In this document: positions 8,239 through 19,021 of the stretch, one piece after another
Layout of the letters: each line of letters begins with the position of its first letter
Position numbering within the stretch: the first letter of the stretch is position 1
DNA from: a virus
Length of the DNA: 47,741 nucleotides
IMG/VR virus record: IMGVR_UViG_3300008267_000225
Coordinates: 1-47,741 of that record
Strand: one strand, 5' to 3'
The notes under the pieces: model-generated
Told to the model about the DNA's origin: nothing
What the model saw: only the letters and a program-made list of their open reading frames with translations
Databases searched by the model: none
Made by a program: the position numbers and the translations under genes

Positions 8239-8676
8239 ATGGCAAAATTAGACTTACTTAGAAAGATCATTAGAGAAGAAGTTAAAGCAGTGTTTCAAGA
8301 AGAATTAGCAGGTATTTTAAAAGAAGCTATCATGGTCAATAAAGGTACACCTATAACGGAGGTAACTCGACCTAGACAGCAACCAAAGGTACCAGCAACA
8401 TTGAATACAGCACAACCTAGAGTAATTGCTCCTGATTTAGGTGCAAAAAATCCATTAAGCAGCTTACTAGCGGAAACTGCACAAGCAATGACAGAAGATG
8501 ATCTACAGAGCTTAGGCGATGGAGTAGGCGTTGAAAGAGATATTCCGATCGTTGAATCAGTAAACGGTATGTTTGCAGCTGCAAGACCAAGTTCTAACTT
8601 AGACGCAATTCAAATAAATGCAGTACCAGATTTTACAGGATTGATGGCTAAAATGAAAGCAAACGGAGAAATCTAA
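8239..8676 (+). CDS. Small baseplate-block protein, unknown
   Basis: 145 residues, not recognised. The first 30 residues are an amphipathic helix (MAKLDLLRKIIREEVKAVFQ) with I-R-E at 11-13. This resembles the leaders of the internal head proteins, but the gene is in the tail block and the helix continues beyond the putative cut, so I do not count it with them. A Pro/Thr-rich linker (about 38-70) leads to an acidic middle and a short helical C-terminus (FTGLMAKMKANGEI). The stop overlaps the gp25 start, so it is probably co-translated with the wedge genes. Confidence 0.65.
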   Translation: MAKLDLLRKIIREEVKAVFQEELAGILKEAIMVNKGTPITEVTRPRQQPKVPATLNTAQPRVIAPDLGAKNPLSSLLAETAQAMTEDDLQSLGDGVGVERDIPIVESVNGMFAAARPSSNLDAIQINAVPDFTGLMAKMKANGEI

Positions 8677-9089
8677 TGGCCTACAACTTACGAAATATTA
8701 ATGTTTTAGATCTACAGCCCTCAACTGGAATTGGAGTTGCATTGCCATTTTCAAGCCCATCAGTATTCACAACGGTATATACAACTAAAGAGCAACTAAA
8801 GTATAACATAATTAACTTTCTACTAACAGATAAGCGTGAGAGAGTTTTCAATCCAACTTATGGGGCTGGAATTAGACAGAAGTTGTTTGAGCAGATATCG
8901 CAAGATACGGTTGATGATTTAGACGCACAAATCAGAACTGGGATTGAATCAAACTTTCCACTCGTAAGAATTACACAGCTAACTTTTGGAGGCAACCCAG
9001 ATCAGAATCAACTAACAATTCAGTTTTCATATACAATTAATAACACTGGTGAATCAGACACTGTAATACTAAACCTAGATGGCCAATAA
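8676..9089 (+). CDS. 25: Baseplate wedge protein gp25
   Basis: 137 residues, close to T4 gp25 (132). The gp25/gpW-type core is visible: TTKEQLKYNIINFLLTDKRERVFNP (about 36-60) then the conserved NPTYGAGIRQKLFEQ, and a strand-rich C-terminus (LTIQFSYTIN). gp25 is a core wedge subunit that contacts gp6 and the sheath. The gene overlaps gp6 by 11 nt, keeping the 25-6 order of T4. Confidence 0.93.
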   Translation: MAYNLRNINVLDLQPSTGIGVALPFSSPSVFTTVYTTKEQLKYNIINFLLTDKRERVFNPTYGAGIRQKLFEQISQDTVDDLDAQIRTGIESNFPLVRITQLTFGGNPDQNQLTIQFSYTINNTGESDTVILNLDGQ

Positions 9090-10938
9090 AGATATAAAAT
9101 ACCTCAATAAAGACTTTACCAGCTTTAAGCAGGCATTGATTGAGTACGCAAAAGCGTACTATCCGCAGTCGTATAACGATTTTACAACATCATCACCGGG
9201 AACCATGTTTATTGACATGGCATCGTACGTTGGAGATGTATTATCTTTTTATCTTGACAACCAATTACAGGAAACCTTTCTCGAATATGCTAAACAAACA
9301 AACAATCTATACGCATTAGCATACATGTTGGGATATAGGCCTAAGGTAACATCAGCAGCATTAGTTGATATAGATGTCTACCAAGAGATACCATCAAAAG
9401 GAATGCTTTACGAACCAGATTTCAATTATGCTCTTCTAATTCCAGAAGGAATGCAAATAAGATCTAACGTAAACGCATCGAGCTATTTCTATTGTCCAAA
9501 CAGTGTAAATTTCAATTTATCATCATCACTTGATCCAACGGAAATAAGTGTATATACGACTTCGAATGGTAATCCGAACACATATCTGCTAAAGAAAACG
9601 ACAAAAGCGATATCAGGGCAAGTTAAAACAGCAACACTAGCATTTGGAGCTGCTGAAAGATTTGCAATAAGAACAATTCAAGATAGTGGCATTATTGAGA
9701 TACTAAGTGTATATGATGATAATGGTAATAGGTGGTACGAAGTACCGTACTTAGCACAGGACTACATTTTAAACCCAGTTCAAAATACAGCTACAAACTA
9801 CCCAAGCCTATATAATCAAGCAAACGAGGTACCATATATTCTAGAGAGATTAGATGTGCCAAGACGATTCGTTTCAAGATTTAAAACAGCAAATAGTTTA
9901 GAATTAGAATTCGGAGCAGGGGTTACAACAGACCCAGCAGCAGTTCCAAATCCATTTAATGTTGGAATAGGTACAGTTAATGGATTAGACCTACTTAACA
10001 CGGCTTTTGATCCAACAAATTTCGTATCTAATCCTAGCTATGGACTACCACCATCAAATACAAATCTAACAGTTACATATTTAGTGGGTGGTGGAGCTGG
10101 TGCGAACGCACAATCAAATGAATTGACTTATATAGCACAATCAGCTCAAACCTTCGTTAATCCAGTTAATCCAACAATAGCAGCTGGTATAGCGAGCACC
10201 TTAGCAGTAAACAATCCATCTGTAGCAGTTGGAGGAGGAGATGGTGATACAGCAGACCAACTACGTCTTAATACAGCAGCAATGTATCCCTCTCAAATGA
10301 GAGCAGTTACACAGCAAGATTATTTAGGAATGATACTTGGAATGCCAGCTAAGTTTGGAAAAGTAGCAAAGGCATACGCAACAAAAGACTCGGCAATATT
10401 CGCACCATATTTAGTAGGAGAGCCTGGAGAAAGGGATCCGTTAGCAACCTCCATGTATCTACTAACCTATGATGCGTTAGGTGCCTTTACCGCACCAGGA
10501 CCAGCTTTGCTCCAAAACATACAAACATACTTGGAAGAGTATAGAATGCTGACAGACACAATCTTACTTAAACCAGCATACATAGTAAACATACAAGTAA
10601 CTTTTGATATTATTATAAGACCTGATTATACATCGAGAGAGGTTGTAGGAATGTGTCTGAGAGTGCTAAAAGATTATTTTAATAGAGATAAGTGGCAAAT
10701 AAATCAACCAATTATACTATCTGAGATTTACACTTTAATAGATAGAGTAGCAGGTGTACAAACAGTACAGCAAGTAACAATCAACAATGTTTCAGGAGTA
10801 CCAACGGGATACTCTTTCTATAGTTACGACATACCAGGAGCAACATTAAATGGAGTAATTTACCCATCATTAGACCCATGCATATTTGAGGTTAAATATC
10901 CAGATGTAGATATACAAGGACGTGTAGTAACAATGTAA
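9079..10938 (+). CDS. 6: Baseplate wedge protein gp6 (J-like)
   Basis: 619 residues against 660 for T4 gp6. The N-terminus (DFTSFKQALIEYAKAYYPQS, then a segment ending SSPGTMFIDMASYVGDVLSFYLDNQ) is the hallmark of gp6/baseplate J proteins. The central part has strands and a Gly-rich loop near 350-400, and the C-terminus has the repeated small alpha/beta units of the J family (for example MRAVTQQDYLGM). gp6 dimers form the ring of the baseplate around the hub. It follows gp25 directly and is followed after 2 nt by another wedge-type gene. Confidence 0.93.
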   Translation: MANKDIKYLNKDFTSFKQALIEYAKAYYPQSYNDFTTSSPGTMFIDMASYVGDVLSFYLDNQLQETFLEYAKQTNNLYALAYMLGYRPKVTSAALVDIDVYQEIPSKGMLYEPDFNYALLIPEGMQIRSNVNASSYFYCPNSVNFNLSSSLDPTEISVYTTSNGNPNTYLLKKTTKAISGQVKTATLAFGAAERFAIRTIQDSGIIEILSVYDDNGNRWYEVPYLAQDYILNPVQNTATNYPSLYNQANEVPYILERLDVPRRFVSRFKTANSLELEFGAGVTTDPAAVPNPFNVGIGTVNGLDLLNTAFDPTNFVSNPSYGLPPSNTNLTVTYLVGGGAGANAQSNELTYIAQSAQTFVNPVNPTIAAGIASTLAVNNPSVAVGGGDGDTADQLRLNTAAMYPSQMRAVTQQDYLGMILGMPAKFGKVAKAYATKDSAIFAPYLVGEPGERDPLATSMYLLTYDALGAFTAPGPALLQNIQTYLEEYRMLTDTILLKPAYIVNIQVTFDIIIRPDYTSREVVGMCLRVLKDYFNRDKWQINQPIILSEIYTLIDRVAGVQTVQQVTINNVSGVPTGYSFYSYDIPGATLNGVIYPSLDPCIFEVKYPDVDIQGRVVTM

Positions 10939-10940
10939 TT

Positions 10941-12281
10941 ATGGCAATATATAAAATTTTCCCATCAGCAGACGCAACAGTCTACTCAGCTTATCCAGCT
11001 AAAAATACTGGTAGGGATGAGATATTGGAAGTATCAGTAAAAAACTCACAAGATCCGTTAAGGTTTACTGATCGTAGTGCATTAACAAAATCACCGTACT
11101 ATAACTACGATTTAGCAGTTAACGATAACTACAGTATTCCACTAAACATAGCAAGTATTCCAGACATTAGAAGACCGCTACTACAATTCTCAAATGCTGA
11201 TATACTAAAGCTACAGAGCTTTGCATCGCAATCAATAAGCGGTTCCTGGAAAGCATCACTGCAGCTAAGTCTAGCAACGGCTCAAAATTTAAGCACAACG
11301 TATACACTAGAAGCCTACGCAGTATCTCAATCATGGGAAATGGGTACAGGTATGTATGCAAACTTACCAGAGCAGAGAAACGGAGTATGTTGGGATTTTA
11401 CAGGACCGTACAGCGGATCAGCTCCTTGGTCAGGTAGCTACGGTATGAATGTATTATGGCAGAACATAACAACATTTTGGAATAACATACCTATAAATTG
11501 GAGTGGCACACCACCAGCTCTACCAAACGGAGGTGGAGCATGGTACACATACTACGGAGCAACGCAATCCTTTGATTACATGAGTAATAAGGACGTTAAT
11601 ATGGATGTTACTAATATAGTAGATGCCTGGATATCAGGCTCTATTCCTAACTACGGTTTAATAGTAAAGCATCCATTTGCAATAGAAGAGAACTCAGGGT
11701 CGTTTATAGACTTGAAGTTCTTCTCAGTTGACACACATACAATATATCCACCAGCTATTGAGTTTAAATGGGCAGATGCATACTACTATCCACAAGGAAC
11801 TAACTACGTACTTAATGATCAAATAACAGTAACATTAAGTAATAATCCTGGAGAGTTAAGACAGAACGAGGTATATAAAATGAGAACAGCTGTAAGAAAC
11901 ACTTACCCAGCTAGACAATTTACAACATCCTCCGTGTACCTACAAACACTATATTTCTCAGAAGACACTTGTTGGGCAATACAAGATGCTAAGACAAATG
12001 AGATGGTAGTTGATTTTGATAGTGAATACACAAAACTAAGTGCAGATAGTGTTAGTAATTATTTTACTTTATACACAAGTGGGTTGGAAGTTAACAGATA
12101 TTATCGTATATTAATAAAAACAAAGATATATTCTACAACATACGGACCGCTGTCAGTATATGATAACGAACAATCAATATACAACGCTTTATCACTATAC
12201 GGACCAGAGGACCTAAAATTATTACCAGCAGAGGAAGTAATTTACAGTGGTCAAAATTTAATGTTTAAATTGATAGGATAG
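10941..12281 (+). CDS. DNRLRE-like baseplate wedge/structural protein
   Basis: 446 residues. The N-terminus (MAIYKIFPSADATVYSAYPA, then RRPLLQFSNADI) follows the DNRLRE-domain pattern of a strand, Asp-Ala-x-Val-Tyr, and a later L-L-x-F strand, known from secreted and phage structural proteins. The middle (about 150-270) is Trp/Tyr-rich. The C-terminal 170 residues are beta-rich. It occupies the place of gp7/gp8 after gp6, so a wedge or wedge-attached role is inferred. No enzymatic motif was seen. Confidence 0.65.
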   Translation: MAIYKIFPSADATVYSAYPAKNTGRDEILEVSVKNSQDPLRFTDRSALTKSPYYNYDLAVNDNYSIPLNIASIPDIRRPLLQFSNADILKLQSFASQSISGSWKASLQLSLATAQNLSTTYTLEAYAVSQSWEMGTGMYANLPEQRNGVCWDFTGPYSGSAPWSGSYGMNVLWQNITTFWNNIPINWSGTPPALPNGGGAWYTYYGATQSFDYMSNKDVNMDVTNIVDAWISGSIPNYGLIVKHPFAIEENSGSFIDLKFFSVDTHTIYPPAIEFKWADAYYYPQGTNYVLNDQITVTLSNNPGELRQNEVYKMRTAVRNTYPARQFTTSSVYLQTLYFSEDTCWAIQDAKTNEMVVDFDSEYTKLSADSVSNYFTLYTSGLEVNRYYRILIKTKIYSTTYGPLSVYDNEQSIYNALSLYGPEDLKLLPAEEVIYSGQNLMFKLIG

Positions 12282-12282
12282 T

Positions 12283-12627
12283 ATGCAACAGCAACTTAAT
12301 TTAACAAAGGAAGTATATGGTAGAAATACCTACACAAGGGTAATCGACACACAATTTAGTGAGCTATACACAGCTGTAACAGCATCAGCAGCTATAGATA
12401 CGATTACAATAGAGCAGTTTTTCGATTACTATAATCAACTTTTCTTTGAGATACCTGCAACAGGGTTAGTCAATTCACATGAATACCTTGTAAAGAGGAG
12501 TACAGAATATATTGGTAGCACAGTACTAACTGATAATGAAGAAGCATACATTGATGAAATTAACGCACTAAGAGGTCAATTAGTGGAAGCAAATCAAAAT
12601 ATATTGGCCTTTAATAATATTGTATAA
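12283..12627 (+). CDS. Small baseplate-block protein, unknown
   Basis: 114 residues, mostly helical, without a recognised family. TIEQFFDYYNQLFFEIP and NSHEYLVKRSTEYIG are the most distinctive segments. It starts one base after the previous stop and overlaps the ATG of the giant structural gene by one base. Its position suggests an adaptor or chaperone for the 1523-residue protein. Confidence 0.65.
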   Translation: MQQQLNLTKEVYGRNTYTRVIDTQFSELYTAVTASAAIDTITIEQFFDYYNQLFFEIPATGLVNSHEYLVKRSTEYIGSTVLTDNEEAYIDEINALRGQLVEANQNILAFNNIV

Positions 12628-15600
12628 TGGAGATAGTAAACGTTGCATATTTAGGATCTAACGGTCAGTACCAGACATACGAACAATCAGATTTATCACT
12701 GATTAATAATTCCATCATAACAGCTAGGTTTGGTGGATTTGATGATTACATTGAATACTACATAAAAGATGTCACAGGGAATATTCTTAGTAGCAACTAC
12801 AATGCAACGCAGTATAATATAGGTAGTGTCGTAGATCCTATAACAGGCACAACAACACAACTACAACTAGATCCAGAAACCGATTGTAAAAATGCTGGAT
12901 ACAATAGAGGATCTATCAACGTAAAGTATAATTTCTTTACAAGGCAATTAGCATCAGCGCCATCTCAGACATTTTGGATTAAAGAAATCTCAACATCGAG
13001 AACTGAGATTAAGGTAGCGAGGCAAGATCTATCAAACAGTGCACTACAAACAGCCTTCACAGCATTTAGTAATACATTAGCAGCAGATGCCTACTACCCT
13101 GACTTTTTACTAAACTTCGGTTTAGATAGACAGATAATAGGAGTAAATGCAGTATATGTTGAAGAAGGACAGGACGCGTATATCATATTCAAATTATACG
13201 AACCATTACCATCTGACTTTGCTCTTAGATCAACTTTCTGGGTAGTTACAACAGCAGCAGATCCGGCAGAGTTTAATGTTAATATACAGGCAGAGCCGGA
13301 AACTATACAAACATCAACACCACTTAGAGGACCGAACTATAAAATAAATGTACAAGATACGATAGGTCAAACAACCCCCTATTACAGCTACCAATCACTA
13401 TTTAACACTGCCATTTCATCATCTTATCAACAACTGCAATCGATGATGGATGAAAAAGGCATTCAAATTAATGTCGATTATAGTGATCTAAGCAACTTCG
13501 TACACTTTTCCTCTGCAACGGAGAGAATTAATAACTTTGTATATAAACTGCAGTTAATAGAATCAGCATCAGCTGGACTATCCGCAGCAAATACAGTATC
13601 TGCACAATTAGCGCTACAAAATAGCATAGATAGCATTATAACTAAATTTGATGGATACGAGTACTATCTATACTACACATCAGCATCTACAGCATGGCCG
13701 AAGAGTAACAGCACGCAGCCATACACCTTATATTCAGTCTCATCATCAGAAGCATCAAACTGGCTAGGTACATCAACAACAGTACCAACACCAACAACGA
13801 TGAGTATGTACTACTCAGCATCAAGCTACGATGATACGAATAGTGATCTATTAAGATATTCAATGCCAGCATATCTAAGAGACGATTCTGGGAATGAACC
13901 ATATATGATCTTTCTAGATATGATAGGTCAGCACTTTGATAACATCTGGATATATTTAAAAGACGTCTCAAATAGATTTTCAGCAGAGAATAATCCGTTC
14001 GTAGGCATTTCAATGGATCAAGTAGCAGATGCACTTAGAGGATTAGGGACAAAGCTATATACAAACACGAGCATATCGGATAACATCTACTACTCGCTTT
14101 TTGGAATTAACCCAGACGGCAGTCTACTACCTCCAACTGGATCAGAAGTAATAGATACATATGTAACATCGAGCATACAAACATTACCAGGCACTCAAAT
14201 AACTAATGAGATATACAAGAGATTGTATCATAATCTATCATACTTATTGAAAACAAGAGGTACTGAGAGAGGTGTGCGAGCTTTAATTACAACCTACGGT
14301 ATACCTAACGATATCTTAACTGTCCATGAATTTGGTGGATACGATATCAATCTTGTAACAGGAATACAAGAGATAGCAAATGAAAAAATCATAACAGGTA
14401 GTGGGCTCCAGCAAATAAATACCTCACTACTATCACCGTACGCAACACTACAGTACTATGATAATAACTTAATGAAAAGCTCCATTGATCTTGAGATAGG
14501 CTTCTCACCCGCAGACTCAATCAATGCAGATATTACATCAAGTTATATAACATCATCAACTCAACCGGGATACTTCGATATAATGCAGTATATTGGAGAT
14601 CCCAACCTACAATATTCAAGCTCGTATACACCATTAGTTGATTTAAGCAATGATTACTTTGCAACATACTATACAAGTAGGTACAATGTTTGGGACTTCA
14701 TTAGACTAATAAAGTACTATAACAACTCTCTATTCAAGATGTTAAGAGACTGGGTACCTGCAAGATCGAGTGCTGCTACAGGTATTATTATTAAATCACA
14801 TATACTAGAGAGAAATAAGTATGCAAGACATGAACCAACCTATATAACAAGTTCATACGACGGACTATATTTGTTAGGGTATGTTAGTGGATCAAGCGGT
14901 GGATGTGTTAGTGGATCAACAGCCTACACAATGGCAATCCCAGTACAGTACAACGGTACAGCATCCGCGGCCCTATCACAGTCACTGGGTACTATATACA
15001 TGCCGTCGACAGATGGCGTGCAGGCATATAATGGTGAGTTTGGTGGTAGCTATATTCAAATGGACGTGAGTCCCTTTGACCAAACCGAAAGATCAACATA
15101 CGTGTATCCGAGAACATCCTCAATAGCCGGTCCACCAAATGTAATGTTTTTGACGTACTCAATCAGTCCATTGTTTGAAAATGTAACCGATCAGGTAACC
15201 TCGCAAAGATTTTTAGATTTAGATTATAATGGATCACAGATACTACCAACTAACTACGGATTGATTACAAAATCAATACAGGATACTATATTATATGGCA
15301 ATGTATATCAAAGCGAACAACCTTATTCACAGTACGCACGTTTACAAGACTACAACTATAGTTATAGAGGTTCAATTAATGCAAGATATAGTGGATCAAC
15401 ATTATCAGGAAGAATATATAATAGATATACAGGAGGGGATATATCATACGGATACGATCCGGTAATAAACTACCATACAAATAAACTAGGATACTTTACA
15501 CAGATACAATCAAGCTCCTATTTAACAGGAAAGGTAAATGCAACGTTAGCATACATGGCAGATGTGTCTGGTGGTTTGTTTGAGTTAAACCAGAATAATA

Positions 15601-17198
15601 AACACTGGGAAGATATTCAAAATACTTTTAAAGCTGGTACAACTTTAACAATAAAACAGTTTGATAACAAAAAATATAGTAATCAAGTAGCAACAGATGG
15701 AGTCAAGCAAATTTATAGTAGCGGATACAACTATACACCACAACTATACTTTTCGGCATCAGATAATCCGATATATTTTGAATACGGATCAGCTGCAGAC
15801 TCAGAATATTTTATAGCCCGTAACATAGGCCCTAACGCATTCATAAGCGGGGCAGCTGGACCGAGTTACCCAGCATCATCTGGCTCAAAAAGTATAGTGT
15901 TACCATCTCCGTACGGCACTGCACGCGGTAGGTATATTGTAAATTTGTTTAATCAAGTAGATGTAGGTAGTGGCGTCTACACACCAGGAAGCATAGGCGC
16001 ATCCTTTGGTACTTATACACCAACACAGAACGGTACCAAAACATTCACAACCCAAGCTACGATAAATATACAGGTACAAAGTCCAGATGTAACAGTTATC
16101 GCTGGCACAGAGTTATGGGTTAACGGTGCGTTCAGGCAGAATTTCCCATCTAGCAGTTTTAGATCATCGGCATTTAGAATTAACCCAACAGTGCTTGCAG
16201 GAGTATTACCTACGGACTACACAATCGGAAACGGTTTAATTGGACCTATATCACCTCAGATTTTCGGACCGTTTGTAGTAAGCTGGGGTGTTGCTCGTGG
16301 AGGACCAACATCGTGGATAAGAATACAGGAAATAGACTTAATATACCAAGGACAGCGAATACAATACGACTGCATTGTACAAAGAAGCTCTGACTTAAAT
16401 AGCTATCCAATCCTATTCCCAATTTGGAATGAATACCTGCCAAGTATATCAGTGCTATCCTACTTTACTCCTGGCTCATCAGGACAATTACTATCAGGTG
16501 ACATACAGTTACCAGGAAGCACTGTACCAACCCAATTAAACACAGGAGATACGGTACAATTCAAACACTGGATAGCAAGTACAGATCAAAATTACACAGC
16601 ATCCATTAGCTATGGAGATCAGAGTCTACTGACAGTTGGTAGTACCTCGAACGGAGCGTACGCACAAGCGACAACAGCCTCAGCGGATTTTCTACAAGAT
16701 TTAGTAAACACGACAAGTAATAGAGGGTACATGCTACTAAACAGTAGTGTATCGCAATACACGGACTGGATTTTTACACCCTACTTTGAATCAGGATCAC
16801 GAATATACTCAAGCAGTTTGTATACGACATACGGAGATATAAATGCATCTTTTAATCCAGAAGCAGGAGATATAGTAACATTGATAGATAATACAGGACT
16901 GAAACAAGAGTTGACAGTACTGGATAGTTATTTACAAGGTACGCAGCTACGTGTAGACGTGACACCTAGTATAGTATCTAACTGGGTAGACGATGCAACG
17001 TTGGTACAAAAAATACTATTCTTAAAAAGGTATAAAGATGAGCAAAATGTAATTGTACAATACACAAAACCACCCGGAGCAACATCCTACGGATTCCTAA
17101 TACCAGACAAGACAAACCCAGAGGTATTAGCCAAGATCAACACACTACAATCCGCTGTACAATCACAAGTATTGAACAATCAAGGCGGTGGAGTTTAA
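12627..17198 (+). CDS. Giant baseplate/tail structural protein
   Basis: 1523 residues, the largest protein in the window. Rich in Ser, Thr, Tyr and Asn with many short strands, typical of peripheral baseplate and fibre-attachment proteins. One non-fibrous segment near 530-575 (YLLKTRGTERGVRALITTYG) is helical and probably a conserved anchor. The C-terminus ends in a helical stretch (about 1490-1515). By position it is the counterpart of T4 gp7 or gp10, but I cannot align it with either. The gene ends the operon; a TATTTAT motif precedes the next one. Confidence 0.75.
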   Translation: MEIVNVAYLGSNGQYQTYEQSDLSLINNSIITARFGGFDDYIEYYIKDVTGNILSSNYNATQYNIGSVVDPITGTTTQLQLDPETDCKNAGYNRGSINVKYNFFTRQLASAPSQTFWIKEISTSRTEIKVARQDLSNSALQTAFTAFSNTLAADAYYPDFLLNFGLDRQIIGVNAVYVEEGQDAYIIFKLYEPLPSDFALRSTFWVVTTAADPAEFNVNIQAEPETIQTSTPLRGPNYKINVQDTIGQTTPYYSYQSLFNTAISSSYQQLQSMMDEKGIQINVDYSDLSNFVHFSSATERINNFVYKLQLIESASAGLSAANTVSAQLALQNSIDSIITKFDGYEYYLYYTSASTAWPKSNSTQPYTLYSVSSSEASNWLGTSTTVPTPTTMSMYYSASSYDDTNSDLLRYSMPAYLRDDSGNEPYMIFLDMIGQHFDNIWIYLKDVSNRFSAENNPFVGISMDQVADALRGLGTKLYTNTSISDNIYYSLFGINPDGSLLPPTGSEVIDTYVTSSIQTLPGTQITNEIYKRLYHNLSYLLKTRGTERGVRALITTYGIPNDILTVHEFGGYDINLVTGIQEIANEKIITGSGLQQINTSLLSPYATLQYYDNNLMKSSIDLEIGFSPADSINADITSSYITSSTQPGYFDIMQYIGDPNLQYSSSYTPLVDLSNDYFATYYTSRYNVWDFIRLIKYYNNSLFKMLRDWVPARSSAATGIIIKSHILERNKYARHEPTYITSSYDGLYLLGYVSGSSGGCVSGSTAYTMAIPVQYNGTASAALSQSLGTIYMPSTDGVQAYNGEFGGSYIQMDVSPFDQTERSTYVYPRTSSIAGPPNVMFLTYSISPLFENVTDQVTSQRFLDLDYNGSQILPTNYGLITKSIQDTILYGNVYQSEQPYSQYARLQDYNYSYRGSINARYSGSTLSGRIYNRYTGGDISYGYDPVINYHTNKLGYFTQIQSSSYLTGKVNATLAYMADVSGGLFELNQNNKHWEDIQNTFKAGTTLTIKQFDNKKYSNQVATDGVKQIYSSGYNYTPQLYFSASDNPIYFEYGSAADSEYFIARNIGPNAFISGAAGPSYPASSGSKSIVLPSPYGTARGRYIVNLFNQVDVGSGVYTPGSIGASFGTYTPTQNGTKTFTTQATINIQVQSPDVTVIAGTELWVNGAFRQNFPSSSFRSSAFRINPTVLAGVLPTDYTIGNGLIGPISPQIFGPFVVSWGVARGGPTSWIRIQEIDLIYQGQRIQYDCIVQRSSDLNSYPILFPIWNEYLPSISVLSYFTPGSSGQLLSGDIQLPGSTVPTQLNTGDTVQFKHWIASTDQNYTASISYGDQSLLTVGSTSNGAYAQATTASADFLQDLVNTTSNRGYMLLNSSVSQYTDWIFTPYFESGSRIYSSSLYTTYGDINASFNPEAGDIVTLIDNTGLKQELTVLDSYLQGTQLRVDVTPSIVSNWVDDATLVQKILFLKRYKDEQNVIVQYTKPPGATSYGFLIPDKTNPEVLAKINTLQSAVQSQVLNNQGGGV

Positions 17199-17233
17199 GA
17201 TAAATAATATATAATGCTTTTACATAAACCTTC

Positions 17234-17242
17234 TATTTATAA
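17234..17242 (+). promoter_or_regulatory. TATTTATAA late-promoter-like motif
   Basis: CTATTTATAAG, 20 nt before ATG 17261, in the 62-nt gap that separates baseplate from fibre genes. Confidence 0.5.
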
Positions 17243-17260
17243 GAAGAAAAACAATTAAAC

Positions 17261-17920
17261 ATGGGATATTTAAGTAACACATCGATAGTTGTAGATGCTA
17301 TTCTAACAGACAAAGGCAGGCAACTATTAGCTCAAAACGATGGATCATTTCGAATTACACAATTTTCATTATCTGATGATGAAGTAGATTATTCACTTTA
17401 CAACCCAAACCATCCATCAGGCTCAGCCTTCTACGGTGAGGCAATTGAAAATATGCCAATCCTACAAGCGTTTCCACAATCTGAAGAGATGTTAAAGTAT
17501 AAGCTAATAACACTACCAAGAGGAACTGCTAAACTACCAGTAATTACAATTCCTACAAACGTAATTACTTTGATACAAGGTGCATCTACATCGATTACAC
17601 CACAGACATTAAACTACTTAGGTGCAACATCAACGTTCGAGCAATCAGGATACGTTGCAACAATAGGAGACGTTAGAACTACATCCGCTTTCACAGGCGT
17701 AGGTATTAATACAGCTCAAGCAACTGCTTTGAATGCAGGAACAACAACCATCGGCACAAATGTATCTAAAACTGTAATTGGTACTACGATCAATATTACA
17801 GCCACTACAGTAAACACATTATTTGGTAATTTAACAACACTATACACAACCTTGACAATCACCGGTCGTGATTCAGGTGCAAGACTATTCGTTCCAGTTC
17901 AAATAACAAAAGCACAATAA
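17261..17920 (+). CDS. Tail/fibre-base structural protein with ILTDKGRQLL motif
   Basis: 219 residues. The N-terminal 60 residues (SIVVDAILTDKGRQLLAQND, then SFRITQFSLSDDEVDY) are a conserved opening I recognise from structural proteins of marine T4-like phages, with no defined role. The C-terminal 120 residues are Thr-rich with repeated short strands (TTIGTNVSKTVIGTTINITA), as in fibrous segments. It is probably the first of the fibre-attachment proteins. The next gene begins 6 nt later. Confidence 0.65.
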   Translation: MGYLSNTSIVVDAILTDKGRQLLAQNDGSFRITQFSLSDDEVDYSLYNPNHPSGSAFYGEAIENMPILQAFPQSEEMLKYKLITLPRGTAKLPVITIPTNVITLIQGASTSITPQTLNYLGATSTFEQSGYVATIGDVRTTSAFTGVGINTAQATALNAGTTTIGTNVSKTVIGTTINITATTVNTLFGNLTTLYTTLTITGRDSGARLFVPVQITKAQ

Positions 17921-17926
17921 TATAAT

Positions 17927-19009
17927 ATGTCATTTACAAGATTTGCTCCAACAGACTTCGTCGTTAGCTCCGATTCAGTAACAGCTCCAGCTTGGAGTTC
18001 GAATCAGCCAACTCTAGATGGAATATACCAAGGCACACCAACAATTAGCACAACGATTAACCAAGGTGCGTTTTATTTAAACGCGTACCAAGTACCACCA
18101 GCTAATAACGGTGCGGCTGTGCAATTTTCGATTGCTTACGGTAATAAACAAGGATCAGGATCACTGTGGTATAACTCATTAGTACCAGGAGTATCACCCT
18201 CCATGACAACCTATAAGCAGTATAGAACACTTACGTATGGACCAGAAATATCATCTTCACAGGGATTTAATTTCGGAGGTGCTGCTTTAGACGCACAAGA
18301 TATTTACGTAATTAACGTAGACAGAAATAGATATAAGCAGAGCTTATTTCCAGGAACCTTCAATCTAAGCTTATCTAGCTCAGCTGGACTTATAACAGTC
18401 TGTGATAATAGTAACGACACATCAGTTATAAAATACTTAGACTGCGGTCGAGTATTTGATATCGTATCGGGATCCTACGGTAAAGCAGCACAAACCAATG
18501 CACTAGGTCAAATAGCACCTGGATACACTGTATCAGGTTCCTACGGTTTATTCTTGCCCGACATCGGAACAATTATACTAAACGCATCTGCATTAAGACT
18601 AACACCGGCATATGGTGGCATATCCATTGTAACAGATTTACAAAATTATGGAGATCCGGCTTTTACACCACCAGCATCAGCATATTACAGCTCTGTCAAT
18701 AACTCAAGACTATTTACAGTTATTAATAGCGGCTCAAACTTTCAATTAAATTCTCAAGAAACAATTTCAGCTGACTATGTGTTTGTTAGAATAAATAACG
18801 CAGATTATAACTACTCATCGAATCCAACTTTCTCATCGGGATCAGGTAATGTGTTATTCGACACGATGATATACAGCCCACAAACGTACATTACGACGGT
18901 AGGTATGTATAATGATAACAATGAGTTGTTAGCTGTTGCAAAAATGTCAAAGCCGCTAGTAAAAGATTTCACAAAAGAAGCATTGATTAGAGTTAAGTTA
19001 GATTGGTAA
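17927..19009 (+). CDS. Fibre-type structural protein with a reused C-terminal module
   Basis: 360 residues, beta-rich. The C-terminal 90 residues hold two segments that recur in separate genes downstream. ADYVFVRINNADYNYSSNPT resembles the start of the product of 25484, and YITTVGMYNDNNELLAVAKM resembles the product of 27054. This suggests a common attachment domain reused or split among fibre proteins. The N-terminal part has Tyr/Gly/Ser-rich strands. No catalytic motif was seen. It is likely co-transcribed with 17261 and 19022. Confidence 0.7.
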   Translation: MSFTRFAPTDFVVSSDSVTAPAWSSNQPTLDGIYQGTPTISTTINQGAFYLNAYQVPPANNGAAVQFSIAYGNKQGSGSLWYNSLVPGVSPSMTTYKQYRTLTYGPEISSSQGFNFGGAALDAQDIYVINVDRNRYKQSLFPGTFNLSLSSSAGLITVCDNSNDTSVIKYLDCGRVFDIVSGSYGKAAQTNALGQIAPGYTVSGSYGLFLPDIGTIILNASALRLTPAYGGISIVTDLQNYGDPAFTPPASAYYSSVNNSRLFTVINSGSNFQLNSQETISADYVFVRINNADYNYSSNPTFSSGSGNVLFDTMIYSPQTYITTVGMYNDNNELLAVAKMSKPLVKDFTKEALIRVKLDW

Positions 19010-19021
19010 TAAAATAACAAA

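Noticed and set aside
8239-8676. Product of 8239 as another leader-tagged head protein
   Set aside because: I-R-E at 11-13 fits the cleavage pattern, but the helix runs on past it, the gene is in the baseplate block, and (L/I)xE is common by chance.
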